DNA from: Hallerella sp964587155
GTDB taxonomy: Bacteria > Fibrobacterota > Fibrobacteria > Fibrobacterales > Fibrobacteraceae
Direction of reading: 5' to 3'
DNA length: 64,000 nt
NCBI GenBank assembly: GCA_964587155.1
Contig: CAZPKF010000006.1
Location: forward strand, 66,766 to 130,765
Shown here: positions 43,006 through 52,324 of the stretch, piece by piece
How positions within the stretch are numbered: position 1 is the stretch's first letter
Layout of the letters: each line of letters starts with the position of its first letter
The notes under the pieces: generated by a model
The model's input: only the letters and a program-made list of their open reading frames with translations
The model's database searches: none
What the model was told of the DNA's origin: nothing
Program-made: the position numbers and the translations under genes

Positions 43006-43998
43006 ATGAAAATTTCCGATAAGGCTTTAGGATACATCTCGTTCGCCGTCTTAATTTTGATAATCGCCGGCGTTGCCTTCGGTATGTACCAAGCGCATCG
43101 TGAAGCTTCGACTCAAGCAATCATCGACTTTGATGAATTGGGCGCACTTTCACCCGAAGACCCACTGACCGAAAACGGTTACAAAATCGGACACGTCGGT
43201 TCCGTGAAATGGCTCGGCGACAGGTCGCGCGTATCCGTCATTTTTGACGAGCCCATCATCTTGCGCGAAGGCACCCGTTTCCGCAACGCGGCGTTCGCCA
43301 TCATGGGCGGGCGGCGCATCGAAATTATCCGGTCGAAAACCGGCGACATTTTACCAGAAGACCACGTTTTTAAAGGTGAATTTGTTCCCGGCATCACCGA
43401 ATCGCTACGCCACATTGCCGCCATCCGGGATCAAGTGATGCTCATGCGAGATGCCATTCTGCTCATTCTTTCTGGTTCCGATTCCACCTCCGGTGTCGTT
43501 TCCAAATACAATGAAGCCATGGAAACCGTAGAATCCCTGCTTGCGAACCTGGATAAAGCAGCCCAAATAGCCGACGGCAAAGTTCAAAGTATTTTGCACC
43601 AAGCGGATTCCGCATCCGAAAACATCGCCCGGGTCGCAGACCTCGCCGACTCCACCCTCCGCACGGTGACGGCCAACGCGAACAAATCCATATCCGGCAC
43701 ACAAGAATCCCTGAAAAAACTTTCCCTCGGAATTGAAAAAATCGATGCGCTTGTTCAAGCGGTAGAGACCGATTCTTTGGCAAAGAGCCTTTTGGAAACT
43801 CAAGATCTTGTCGGAAAAATTGACACGCTGGCCTTGCGGACATCCCAATTGATCCAAGCTATCAATACCAAAGGAATCGCCTTGTATGATGACGAAGGAA
43901 ACAAAGTTGAACTCATCCAATGGAAAAATCTGAACATCATCGGCAAGACCGCCCGCGAAAAAGCGAAAGAAAAGCAGAAAGCCACAAACGCCCACTAA
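43006..43998 (+). CDS. MCE/MlaD family protein
   Basis: A 330-residue inner-membrane-anchored protein. One N-terminal helix (about residues 9-28) precedes a periplasmic MCE domain (about 38-125: FDELGALSPEDPLTENGYKIGHVGSVKW to GDILPEDHVFKGEF). A long helical, coiled-coil-like tail follows (about 150-300). MCE proteins form rings or tubes that carry phospholipid across the periplasm. The usual neighbours (MlaE permease, MlaF ATPase) are not next to it. The domain has an atypical DPLTENGYKIG in place of the usual gLxxGaxVrlrGvkVG. Confidence 0.8.
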   Translation: MKISDKALGYISFAVLILIIAGVAFGMYQAHREASTQAIIDFDELGALSPEDPLTENGYKIGHVGSVKWLGDRSRVSVIFDEPIILREGTRFRNAAFAIMGGRRIEIIRSKTGDILPEDHVFKGEFVPGITESLRHIAAIRDQVMLMRDAILLILSGSDSTSGVVSKYNEAMETVESLLANLDKAAQIADGKVQSILHQADSASENIARVADLADSTLRTVTANANKSISGTQESLKKLSLGIEKIDALVQAVETDSLAKSLLETQDLVGKIDTLALRTSQLIQAINTKGIALYDDEGNKVELIQWKNLNIIGKTAREKAKEKQKATNAH

Positions 43999-44160
43999 TT
44001 TTCGCGAGGAAGTTCCCCATTTCCCGTAGAAATCCGAAGAAAAGCCTTCTTTAAGTGCTTGGGGATTTACCGCCGCACGATTATTACTTTGGAATGGAAC
44101 TTCGCCGTTTCGCCAAAGACCTTTTCTGTCGCCAGTTATCAGTCCTAATTCCGAATAAAA
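43999..44160. other. Gene-free stretch, possible decayed repeat
   Basis: It holds GAAGAAAAGCCTTCTTTAAG and CTTTTCTGTCGCC, which may be remnants of the dispersed repeat core on either strand. No gene or promoter is clear. Confidence 0.3.
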
Positions 44161-44404
44161 AAGCATCCATTTCAAAACGGACAGTCCAAATTTCACCAAA
44201 AAGGCTCGCCGTCCGCGCCAGAACAAGCGCAGCCGTAAGCGACTTCGAATAAAATTCCATTTCACAAAAACAGATTAGCCTCCGCCGTCCAAATCGTGCA
44301 AAATTCACCTCACCCGCAGAAAAGGATTTTTGTGCGAAACCCCACCAAGGAGAGTTTTCCGTTCGCAGCTCTCATTCCTAATTTCTAATTCCTCATTCTT
44401 AATT
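44161..44404 (+). repeat. Dispersed intergenic repeat, copy F (longest, two modules)
   Basis: The accessory module (AAAACGGACAGTCCAAATTT, CACCAAAAAGGCTCGCCGTC) is at 44174-44220. The main unit follows at about 44260-44404: TTTCACAAAAACAG, CCGCCGTCCAAATCGTGCAA, AATTCACCTCACCCGCAGAA, TGTGCGAAACCCCACCAAGG, AGAGTTTTCCGTTCGCAGCT, CTCATTCCTAATTTCTAATT. The tail runs to AATTA. Confidence 0.85.
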
Positions 44405-44493
44405 ATGCATTCCAAAGCCCCTCCCATTAAAATTTTTCTACTTTTTGCGCCAAATAAATGAGTACCTGAAGTACCCAAAACAGGAAATCCAAA

Positions 44494-46353
44494 ATGGATC
44501 AAAATAAAATCAGAAACATTGCGATTATCGCGCACGTTGACCACGGTAAAACAACCCTTGTCGATCAAATTCTCAAACAATGTGGAACCTTCCACGAAGG
44601 CGAAGAAGTCAATGAACGCGTCATGGACTCTGGAGCCATTGAACGGGAACGCGGAATCACGATTCTCTCGAAAAATGCAAGCGTCAATTACAAAGGCTAC
44701 CACATCAACATCGTCGATACTCCGGGGCACGCAGACTTTGGCGGACAGGTGGAACGCGTCCTTGGGACAGTCGATGGCGTATTGCTCGTCGTTGACGCTT
44801 TCGAAGGCCCCATGGCGCAAACTCGTTTTGTCACCCAAAAAGCTCTCCAGCTCGGACTTACTCCCATCGTCGTCATCAACAAAATTGACCGCGACGGATG
44901 CAATCCGCACAACGCCCTCGACAAGGTTTTCGACCTTTTCTGCGAACTTGACGCAAACGAAGACCAGCTTGATTTCTCCTGCGTTTACGCCAGCGGCCGC
45001 AAGGGCATTTGCCGCAAAGAAATTGACGATCCGGATGGCGATCTCCGCATTTTGATGGATCTGGTCATCGAAAAAATTCCCGCCCCGAAAGGCGATCCGA
45101 AAGCCGCTCCGCTGTTGCAGATTAGCACATTGGAGTACTCGAGCTTTTTAGGCCGAATGGCCGTGGGACGCGTCCAACAGGGAACGTTCAAAACCGGCAT
45201 GACCGTAGCCCAAAGCTTCATGACCGACGACGAAAACGCGGCGCCGAAGGTGAAGAACATCCGCATCCAAAAAATCCTCCATTACGACGGCATCCAGTCT
45301 CTTCCGATAGAAGAAGCCGGTCCGGGAGAAATCATCCAAATTGCCGGACTTGAAATGTTCGACATTGGCGACACCCTTTCCGCTGTCGATAATCCGCAGC
45401 ATTTGCCGCGCATCCACATTGACCCGCCAACGATTTCCATGCTTTTCACGGTGAACACGTCTCCGCTCGCCGGCAAAGGCGGTGGAAAATTCCTCACGGG
45501 AAACAATTTGGCAGAACGTCTAGAACGCGCACACATGGCCGACCCCGCCCTCCTCGTAGAAAAAGCGGAAGGCGCTTCCACGTTCAAAGTTTCCGGACGC
45601 GGCATTCTCCATCTGACCATCCTCATCGAAAGTATGAGGCGCGAACTTTACGAATTCACCATCGGATCTCCGCAGGTAATTTTCCAAAAAGACGAAAACG
45701 GAAAACTCCTCGAGCCGATGGAAACGTTCAAAGTGGAAGTTCCCTCGGAATACAGCGGTCCCATCATCGAAGAACTCGGCCGCCGCAAAGGCGAAATGGT
45801 CGATATGCAGACCGATGAAAACAACCGGGTGAGCCTAGAATACAAAATTCCCAGCCGCGGACTTTTGGGAGTTCGTTCCAAACTGTTGTCCCTTTCCAAG
45901 GGATATGCGATTTCCCAATCCCTGTTCCTCGGATTCGAATCTTACAAAGGCGACATTCCCGCCCGCACAAACGGCGTGCTCATTGCCAAAGAACCGGGGC
46001 AAGCAGCTAGCTACGCATTGGCCAAACTTGAAGACCGCGGTGCGCTCTTCATTCCGCCGGCGACAGAAGTCTACCCCGGCATGATTATCGGCGAACACAA
46101 CCGCACCACGGACATCATCGTAAACGCCACCAAGGGAAAGCATCTGACCAACATGCGCTCCAAGGCTTCGGACGACAACATCCAGCTCACGCCTTACCGC
46201 CGCATGACCCTTGAAGAATGCGTCACGTTCATCAACGACGATGAATGCGTTGAAGTCACACCGCAAACCTTGCGCCTGCGGAAAATCACCTTGGATCCGC
46301 ACAAACGGAAACAAGAGTCGAAGTCCCCCGCCGAAGAAGACGACGACGAATAA
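44494..46353 (+). CDS. typA: Ribosome-associated GTPase TypA/BipA
   Basis: A 619-residue translational GTPase that binds the 70S ribosome and assists 50S assembly and stress adaptation. G motifs: G1 AHVDHGKTT (residue 13 on), G2 RERGITI, G3 DTPGHADFGGQVERV, G4 NKIDRDGC. The EF-G-like domains follow, and the BipA C-terminal domain contains RSKLLSLSKGYAI, GPIIEELGRRKGEM and KASDDNIQLTPYRRMTLEE. A short acidic tail ends the protein. It stands alone, with a repeat copy upstream and a hairpin terminator downstream. Confidence 0.96.
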   Translation: MDQNKIRNIAIIAHVDHGKTTLVDQILKQCGTFHEGEEVNERVMDSGAIERERGITILSKNASVNYKGYHINIVDTPGHADFGGQVERVLGTVDGVLLVVDAFEGPMAQTRFVTQKALQLGLTPIVVINKIDRDGCNPHNALDKVFDLFCELDANEDQLDFSCVYASGRKGICRKEIDDPDGDLRILMDLVIEKIPAPKGDPKAAPLLQISTLEYSSFLGRMAVGRVQQGTFKTGMTVAQSFMTDDENAAPKVKNIRIQKILHYDGIQSLPIEEAGPGEIIQIAGLEMFDIGDTLSAVDNPQHLPRIHIDPPTISMLFTVNTSPLAGKGGGKFLTGNNLAERLERAHMADPALLVEKAEGASTFKVSGRGILHLTILIESMRRELYEFTIGSPQVIFQKDENGKLLEPMETFKVEVPSEYSGPIIEELGRRKGEMVDMQTDENNRVSLEYKIPSRGLLGVRSKLLSLSKGYAISQSLFLGFESYKGDIPARTNGVLIAKEPGQAASYALAKLEDRGALFIPPATEVYPGMIIGEHNRTTDIIVNATKGKHLTNMRSKASDDNIQLTPYRRMTLEECVTFINDDECVEVTPQTLRLRKITLDPHKRKQESKSPAEEDDDE

Positions 46354-46358
46354 AATTC

Positions 46359-46388
46359 AAGAAGTCCCGCAGCTGCGGGACTTCTTTT
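46359..46388 (+). terminator. Terminator of typA
   Basis: AAGAAGTCCCGCAGC / GCTGCGGGACTTCTT is a near-perfect stem ending in TTTTAT. Confidence 0.9.
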
Positions 46389-46727
46389 ATGTTCAACCGT
46401 TTTTTCGTGCATAGCATTTTTTGAAAGCACTAGGCGTTCACCCACTTCATTTTTTATTCCGTTGGTGGGTCTCGAACGCAGATTTTTTTTTGCAGATAAT
46501 TCAACACCTGCAACCTTCTTTTCTGAACAAATTAAATCGTTATTCTTGACGTGCGGAACACTATTGAGTTCAGCAATAACTTGTGTACTATGATTAGGTT
46601 TTCAAAAACAAGACGAACTTCGTTTTCATCGTCTACTTTCAAAAGTTCGATCAAAGAGAGTTTTCTGTTTCTCATTTTCAGTTCAAATTCCGCATTCCGA
46701 ATTTTTCAAAAGAACAGTCCCCTCTAT
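46389..46727. other. Gene-free stretch with a partial repeat copy
   Basis: A tail-type fragment of the dispersed repeat is visible at about 46635-46705 (GATCAAAGAGAGTTTTCTG, then TTCTCATTTTCAG and CGCATTCCGA). The rest has no gene. TTCTTTTATG and TTTTTTTTGC runs are present but no promoter is clear. Confidence 0.4.
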
Positions 46728-46840
46728 ACAAAAACGGCATTGTCTCTGCCGTCAACACCGTGCAATTTTTTTCAATTGCAGAAAAGCGTTCCGTTTGAAC
46801 CCCCACCAAGGAAAGCGCTCATTCCTAATTTTTCATTTGA
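46728..46840 (+). repeat. Dispersed intergenic repeat, copy G
   Basis: ACAAAAACGGC, CTGCCGTCAACACCGTGCAA, TTGCAGAAAAGCGTT, AACCCCCACCAAGGAAAGC, CTCATTCCTAATTTTTCAT. The arms ACGGC/GCCGT pair perfectly. It lies between convergent typA and the 46843 gene. Confidence 0.75.
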
Positions 46841-46842
46841 TG

Positions 46843-47859
46843 TTACTTTTCGTAAACTTCCGTATAAGCGGCATCGGGGCGCACGCCAAACCGCACCATT
46901 TTAAACCGTTTTGCTTCGGGATAATAAGACCAGAGCATCCATTCATTCGCCATGTCCGTCCGTTTGGCTTTAATCATGACCGGCTTTTCTCCGTGGAAGA
47001 AATCCTGCTTATGCGGAATCATGCGCTCCATGGGGCGGTACTTGTGAACGCGCTCGCCGCAATGGCGTTCGATCATCCCCCTAGAATCTTTGCTCCAGAC
47101 GATTTCCACATCGCATCCGTCTTCATCGCGAATTTTTTCACAGGAAGAAGGCCCTTCGGGACACCAGACGAATTTGCCGTATACTTCCCGTATTTCCGGA
47201 TCATTGAAAACTTCTGCCCGGTGACGGTATTCCGCATAACTATCGTAAACGCCCTCGAGACGATTCGTTTTGGAATTGTAATCTTCACATCCTTTTTGAG
47301 CCACGCGGACTTTGCGTTCAAAGAGGTCTATCTCCAACTGGCATTCCGGTTCCGAAAAAGAAAAACGCGCATGTCCCATGGTCTCTTTTGCCGGGATATT
47401 CCCCACAGCAAATTCTGCCCGGGAAAGCCCTTGCCCATTTTGAATGCGGATGTTGAATCGCCCGGGAGAATTCGGTGATTTTGAAAGAGTCACCGCCCCT
47501 GTCGCCGAAGAGTAAATGCCGCTCAAATCGGACGCGCGTTCTTTGAACCTCGCCAAATCCGCACGGCGCACATAGCCTTTTTTCGCAAAGCGCGTTTTTA
47601 CGGGAATGTATTCCGGCGGAGAGGCCTGCGGTTCTTCGACATATTTCACCACACGCTTTTTCTTTTTGGAATTTTTCACCTTGACATATTCTACGACTTT
47701 CTTTTTTTTCGGCGGAATCGGAAGTTCTTCCACTTTGTCCGCAGCCTTCAATTCTCCAAGTATCCGCGACCGGGGATTCGCCTTTTGATAAACGGGAAGA
47801 GTTTGTTCCGCAAACAGGAACGCCGCAAGACACACCACCAAACAGAAAATTTTCTTCAT
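46843..47859 (-). CDS. Secreted protein, hypothetical
   Basis: A 338-residue protein with a signal peptide (MKKIFCLVVCLAAFLFA). The start of the mature part (TLPVYQKANPRSRILGELKAADKVEEL) resembles an SH3-like (SH3_3) surface module interrupted by a Lys-rich loop (PPKKKKVVEYVKVKNSKKKK) and resuming at KKGYVRRADLARF. The C-terminal 200 residues are of unknown type, with six cysteines and a lysozyme-inhibitor-like GxYxS pattern. Probably periplasmic or surface. Function unknown. A leaderless TAAATA box lies 6 nt before the ATG. Confidence 0.7.
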   Translation of the reverse strand: MKKIFCLVVCLAAFLFAEQTLPVYQKANPRSRILGELKAADKVEELPIPPKKKKVVEYVKVKNSKKKKRVVKYVEEPQASPPEYIPVKTRFAKKGYVRRADLARFKERASDLSGIYSSATGAVTLSKSPNSPGRFNIRIQNGQGLSRAEFAVGNIPAKETMGHARFSFSEPECQLEIDLFERKVRVAQKGCEDYNSKTNRLEGVYDSYAEYRHRAEVFNDPEIREVYGKFVWCPEGPSSCEKIRDEDGCDVEIVWSKDSRGMIERHCGERVHKYRPMERMIPHKQDFFHGEKPVMIKAKRTDMANEWMLWSYYPEAKRFKMVRFGVRPDAAYTEVYEK

Positions 47860-47867
47860 ACGGAGTA

Positions 47868-47898
47868 TTTACATTTTTCTACCGCTGAAAAATGTAAA
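47868..47898. promoter_or_regulatory. 12-bp inverted repeat overlapping the -10 box of the 47859 gene
   Basis: TTTACATTTTTC and GAAAAATGTAAA are exact inverted copies with a 7-nt spacer. The left arm covers the TAAATA box (47866-47871, minus). It could be an operator, or a terminator for the RND-TolC gene read on the minus strand. Confidence 0.5.
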
Positions 47899-47920
47899 AA
47901 TCTGGTCACATCGGGACTTT

Positions 47921-50900
47921 TCAGCGCAAGATGTCGCCCGTCAGCAATTTCACCTGAATTTCCGCTTTCCGCGCCGCGATCCGGGCAGAAAGCAGTGCTT
48001 CGCGGATCGTTCTCCACTGGCTTTGCGTTTCGCGGAATTCAAAATTCGTAATGCTTCCCGCATTCAAGCGTTCCTGCCCCAAGGCGAGCATTTCTGTCGC
48101 TAAGCTGTCGTTCCCTTCGGCGACTTCCAACGATTCCAACGCCCGAAGGTGCCTGTCGACGGCGTTCGCCACAGCCGTTTCGACATTCAACCGCACGTTT
48201 TCCACTTGAAGTTCCGCAGAGCGTTCCGCAATTTTCGCCTTTTCCACTTGGGCTCCGTCCGCAAGGCCGTTGAACAGATTCCACGTCAAAGCCGCCCCGA
48301 ACCGAAAATACTGGCTGTTCGATTCTTCGGGATTGCTTTTGTCCGAAGCACCCGCAGTCGCATTCCAAGAGCCGTGCAAATTCAACTTCGGATACAAATT
48401 TGAACTGGCCCCTTTGCGGCTTTCCTGAGCGTAATTCATTTGGGCTTTGGCAGAAACTAATTCCGCATTATTCAAAAGCGCTTGTTCTTTCGCCTTGCCC
48501 AGGCCTTCTTGCGTTTTCCACAACGGGGAACGTTCCACGCGGATGGAATCCGGGAGTTCGTCCGCACTTTGAATTGCGCCGCCGCCCATCAACTCATCAA
48601 GCAGGCGGACCGCCGTCGCCAAATTCGACCGGGTCAAAAGATTCGCCGCGCTGTCGCTTGAAAAATCCATTTGCGCAGAAAGATAATCCAACCGAGTCAG
48701 AGCTCCCGCTTCGTATTTGCTTTTCGCCAGTTCCCTTCTTGCGCGGGAAACTGCAAGGTTTGAATCCGAAAGCAACAGTGAAGACTTCGCGTTCACCGCA
48801 TCGAAATAACTCGAAAGGACATTCGCCGCTAAATTGTCCCGTTCAGCTCGAAGCGCCGCCTTGGAACTTTCGACCAAAGCCTTGCCCGAATTGTAAGACG
48901 AAACGTCTTCAAAGCCGTCAAATACGGTATAATTGACTGCAATCTGGAATGCATCGGAATGTCCCAAATCGCCATCTATATCCGATTTGACACCCGCTTG
49001 CGTTTTGGAATAGGCGTCGCCATACGTGTAATAACGGGAAAGCGAAAGGTCCACCGTGGGAAGCAGGCCCTTGCGGGAACTTTTGACTCCGGATTCCGCA
49101 CTTTTCACATTTTCTTCGTAAATCAGGGCTTTCGCATTTTTTTCCAACGCGATTTGAACAGCCTCTTCTGGCGAAAGCGCAGCCTCCGCCGACTGCGGAA
49201 CAGCCATCACCGCGACAAAAACCGCAGAGAGAATCCACGAAGCAGTGCGCATTCCCGTTTGCGAAAAAGACTTCGGTTCCGGATCCGTCGAAATCCGGTT
49301 CGCCGGACGCGGGGCAAAGAATGAATAAGCGGCAGGAACGACAAAAAGGGTCAGCGCCGTGGCAAAAGTCAATCCGCAAACAATGGTGACGCCCATGGCA
49401 ATGCGGCTCGGAGCTCCTGTGAGAATCAGCGGAACTGCACCCAAAACAGTCGAAAGGCTGGTCATGAGAATCGGACGAAAACGGAGACGCGCGGATTTTT
49501 TGGCGGCGGCAAGCCGGGAACATCCCGTACGCTCTGTAATCTGGTTTGCAAATTCCACAATCAAAATTCCGTTTTTGGTCACCAGCCCAAGCAGCAAGAT
49601 CAATGCGATTTCACTGAAAATGTTGAGAGTTTGCCCAAAAAGATAAAGGGAAATAATCGCCCCGGCAATGGCTAACGGCACAGTGAAAAATGTGACGAAC
49701 GGCGAGCGATAACTTTCAAATTGCCCGGCAAGCACCAAGAAAATGCACGCCAGAGCGAGCAAAAAGACAATGTACAATCCGGACGAGCTTTCTTCGTATT
49801 CTTTAGAAGAACCGGCTAATTCCGTCTGGATATTCAACGAATCCGGAATGACTTTTTTGGCGATGCGACGCATTTCCTGCACGCCGTCCCCAACCGTTTT
49901 CCCCGGCATAAGCCCGGCAGAAACCGTAGCCGCACTGAAACGGTTGTAACGCGGAAGCGACGGCGATGCGGATTTTTCCACATAAGAAATGAAATTCGAA
50001 ACGGGAACCATTTCGCCCGAAGCATTCCGAACGCTGAGTTCATCCAAATTTGTCGGCGTGGATCGGTATTCGTAAGGAACCGCCCCAATGATATCGTATT
50101 GACGACCGTCCTTATAATATTCGCCATAAGTCTGGTCTCCCAGAGTCAACGCTATCACTTTAGCGATATCGTCGACGGAAACGCCCTGATCGTGCGCCAT
50201 TTCCCTGTCTATTTCCACGTGGAGTTCCGGCTTGGTGAATTTCAAGTTCGCATTCACGACGCTGAACACGGGACTTTTCTCCGCTTCGGCGGTAAACTTC
50301 GGAAGAAGTTCGCGGAGCACTTCGATTTCACCCGCTTGCAACACGAATTGGACAGGCAATCCTCCCGATCCCGAACGGATGGTTTGCGGTTCAAAGACCA
50401 TTACGCGCAAGTCCGGATAATTCGCCCCCAAGATTTGCACCTGCCGCGCAATTTCACTTTGAGACCGACGCTTGGACTTGTCACTGTTCAAAGTCACCCG
50501 GATCATGGAGCTGCCTCCGGAACGCGAGCCCGCCTGGATTTCTTCGTACTCCGAAGAATCCATGAGGGCAGTCATTTCTTCCACAAACGCTTCGGACATT
50601 TTTTTCGTTTTGCCAAGGCCCGTCCCCTCTGGCGCAGAAATATTCACCATGAACATGTTGCTGTCTTCTTGTGGCGCCATTTCACTGGAGATATTCGAAA
50701 AACAATAAAACGCCGCCGCGAGGAGTGCCGGAATCAACACGAAAATAACGCCGCGAACCCGCAAAAAACGGGAGAGCAAATAATCGTAAATCCGGTTCAA
50801 AGCCGCAAAAAAAGGTTCTGTCTTTTCGTAAAGGACTCCCTTTTTTTGAGTGCGCAAAATCTTAGAGCAGAGCATCGGGGTCAACGTCAACGCACAAAAT

Positions 50901-52324
50901 GTCGAAATGACGACAGTTCCAATCATGACCGCCACAAATTCGCGAAAAAGAAGTCCCGTCATGCCGCCCAAAGCGAGCATCGGGACAAAAACCGCCATCA
51001 AAACGATGGATGTAGCGATCACTGCAAAAAAGATTTCATTCGTCCCGGCGACAGCAGCCTCTTTCGGCGACATCCGGCGTTCGATTTTCTGGTAAATGTT
51101 CTCCACAATCACAATGGCATCGTCAACGACAAGGCCTATCGCCAGGACCATCGCCAACAGGGTCAAGACGTTGATGGAAAAACCAAACAGGTAAAGTACA
51201 AAAAAGCTGCCGATGATGGAGACGGGAATCACCACCATGGGAATCAAAGTACTTCTGCCCTCCCGCAAAAAGATAAAGATGACCGCCACCACGAGCAAGA
51301 AAGAAATGAAAATCGTCTCAATGACTTCCCTAATCGATGAGCGAATGTTCACCGAAGAATCCCGCCCGCTCAAAATTTGGATGTCCGATGGCAAATCCTG
51401 CCGAAGCGCTTCGACGCGTTTGTAAAATTCATCCGCAATTGCGACATGGTTCGCACCCGGTTGCGCAATGACAGCCACAGAAATCACATCTTTTCCGTTG
51501 CGCTTGAATCCCGTCCGAGTATCTTTGGGTTCATAGTGGATGGTCGCCACATCCGAAAGTCGTATAATGGAGCCGTCCGAAGCCGTCCGAATCGGGACGG
51601 AGTTGAATTCCGAAGGCTTTTCCAAACGTCCCAACGTGCGAATGGAAAGATCCGTCGCCTGGCCTTCGAGTTTTCCGGCTGGGAGTTCTTCATTTTCCTT
51701 GGACAGCGCCAAAGATATGTCCGAAGGGGTCACGCCCAGAGCCTTCATGCGCAAAGGATCCAGCCAAATGCGGACAACAGGCGCTTTTTCTCCCCAAAGG
51801 TTCACTTCGGAAACGCCGGGAATCGTCTGCAGACGCTCCTTCACCACGTTCGATCCAATTTCCGAAAGGTCCATGGCATCTCGCGTATCCGAAAGGAGGC
51901 TTGCGATCAAAATCGGATCCGAATCCGAATCGGATTTGTAAACGACAGGAGCATCCGCCTCATCGGGCAATTTACGTTGCACACGGGAAACACGGTCGCG
52001 GATATCGTTTGCCGCTGCTTCCAAGTCGGTCCCCACTTCAAACTCAGCGCGGATTGTAGAATTTCCGTCGGAACTTGTCGATGTCAACGACTTGATTCCC
52101 GCGGCACTGTTCACGGACGCTTCGATGACTTCTGTCACTTCCGTTTCGACGACAGCGGCGTTGGCACCCGTATAATTGGTGCGGACCGTGATAATCGGAG
52201 AATCGACATTCGGGTATTCGCGGATGCCCAAATTCGACGCGCCAAAAGCGCCAATGAGCACAATGCCCAACGCCATCACGGTCATCAACACCGGACGGCG
52301 GATGGAAAGAGTCGAAAAGCTCAT
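47921..52324 (-). CDS. RND efflux pump fused to a TolC-type outer-membrane channel
   Basis: A 1467-residue single reading frame. Residues 1-1010 are a complete HAE1-type (AcrB/MdtB-like) inner-membrane pump: RRPVLMTVMALGIVLIGAFG, GLVVDDAIVIVENIYQKIE with the paired Asp of helix 4, GQFESYRSPF and GLVTKNGILIVEFANQ. Residues about 1025-1467 are a complete TolC-family channel beginning with a signal-peptide-like stretch from Met1025 (MRTASWILSAVFVAVMAVPQ) and an AEA cleavage site before ALSPEEAVQIALEKN. TolC pattern repeats (ALRAERDNLAANVLSSYFDA, KYEAGALTRLDYLSAQ, ERLNAGSITNFEF) follow. The adaptor gene overlaps upstream (ATGA). Confidence 0.92.
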   Translation of the reverse strand: MSFSTLSIRRPVLMTVMALGIVLIGAFGASNLGIREYPNVDSPIITVRTNYTGANAAVVETEVTEVIEASVNSAAGIKSLTSTSSDGNSTIRAEFEVGTDLEAAANDIRDRVSRVQRKLPDEADAPVVYKSDSDSDPILIASLLSDTRDAMDLSEIGSNVVKERLQTIPGVSEVNLWGEKAPVVRIWLDPLRMKALGVTPSDISLALSKENEELPAGKLEGQATDLSIRTLGRLEKPSEFNSVPIRTASDGSIIRLSDVATIHYEPKDTRTGFKRNGKDVISVAVIAQPGANHVAIADEFYKRVEALRQDLPSDIQILSGRDSSVNIRSSIREVIETIFISFLLVVAVIFIFLREGRSTLIPMVVIPVSIIGSFFVLYLFGFSINVLTLLAMVLAIGLVVDDAIVIVENIYQKIERRMSPKEAAVAGTNEIFFAVIATSIVLMAVFVPMLALGGMTGLLFREFVAVMIGTVVISTFCALTLTPMLCSKILRTQKKGVLYEKTEPFFAALNRIYDYLLSRFLRVRGVIFVLIPALLAAAFYCFSNISSEMAPQEDSNMFMVNISAPEGTGLGKTKKMSEAFVEEMTALMDSSEYEEIQAGSRSGGSSMIRVTLNSDKSKRRSQSEIARQVQILGANYPDLRVMVFEPQTIRSGSGGLPVQFVLQAGEIEVLRELLPKFTAEAEKSPVFSVVNANLKFTKPELHVEIDREMAHDQGVSVDDIAKVIALTLGDQTYGEYYKDGRQYDIIGAVPYEYRSTPTNLDELSVRNASGEMVPVSNFISYVEKSASPSLPRYNRFSAATVSAGLMPGKTVGDGVQEMRRIAKKVIPDSLNIQTELAGSSKEYEESSSGLYIVFLLALACIFLVLAGQFESYRSPFVTFFTVPLAIAGAIISLYLFGQTLNIFSEIALILLLGLVTKNGILIVEFANQITERTGCSRLAAAKKSARLRFRPILMTSLSTVLGAVPLILTGAPSRIAMGVTIVCGLTFATALTLFVVPAAYSFFAPRPANRISTDPEPKSFSQTGMRTASWILSAVFVAVMAVPQSAEAALSPEEAVQIALEKNAKALIYEENVKSAESGVKSSRKGLLPTVDLSLSRYYTYGDAYSKTQAGVKSDIDGDLGHSDAFQIAVNYTVFDGFEDVSSYNSGKALVESSKAALRAERDNLAANVLSSYFDAVNAKSSLLLSDSNLAVSRARRELAKSKYEAGALTRLDYLSAQMDFSSDSAANLLTRSNLATAVRLLDELMGGGAIQSADELPDSIRVERSPLWKTQEGLGKAKEQALLNNAELVSAKAQMNYAQESRKGASSNLYPKLNLHGSWNATAGASDKSNPEESNSQYFRFGAALTWNLFNGLADGAQVEKAKIAERSAELQVENVRLNVETAVANAVDRHLRALESLEVAEGNDSLATEMLALGQERLNAGSITNFEFRETQSQWRTIREALLSARIAARKAEIQVKLLTGDILR

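Noticed and set aside
49230..49275. Sequencing or assembly artefact joining pump and TolC genes
   Set aside because: The junction stays in frame, both halves are complete and the linker is normal coding sequence; a single indel would be unlikely to give this. Reads are still needed to be certain.
50099..51340. Long plus-strand open frame opposite the RND pump
   Set aside because: It lies fully inside the conserved pump gene on the other strand, is low-complexity His/Arg/Gln-rich and lacks any motif.
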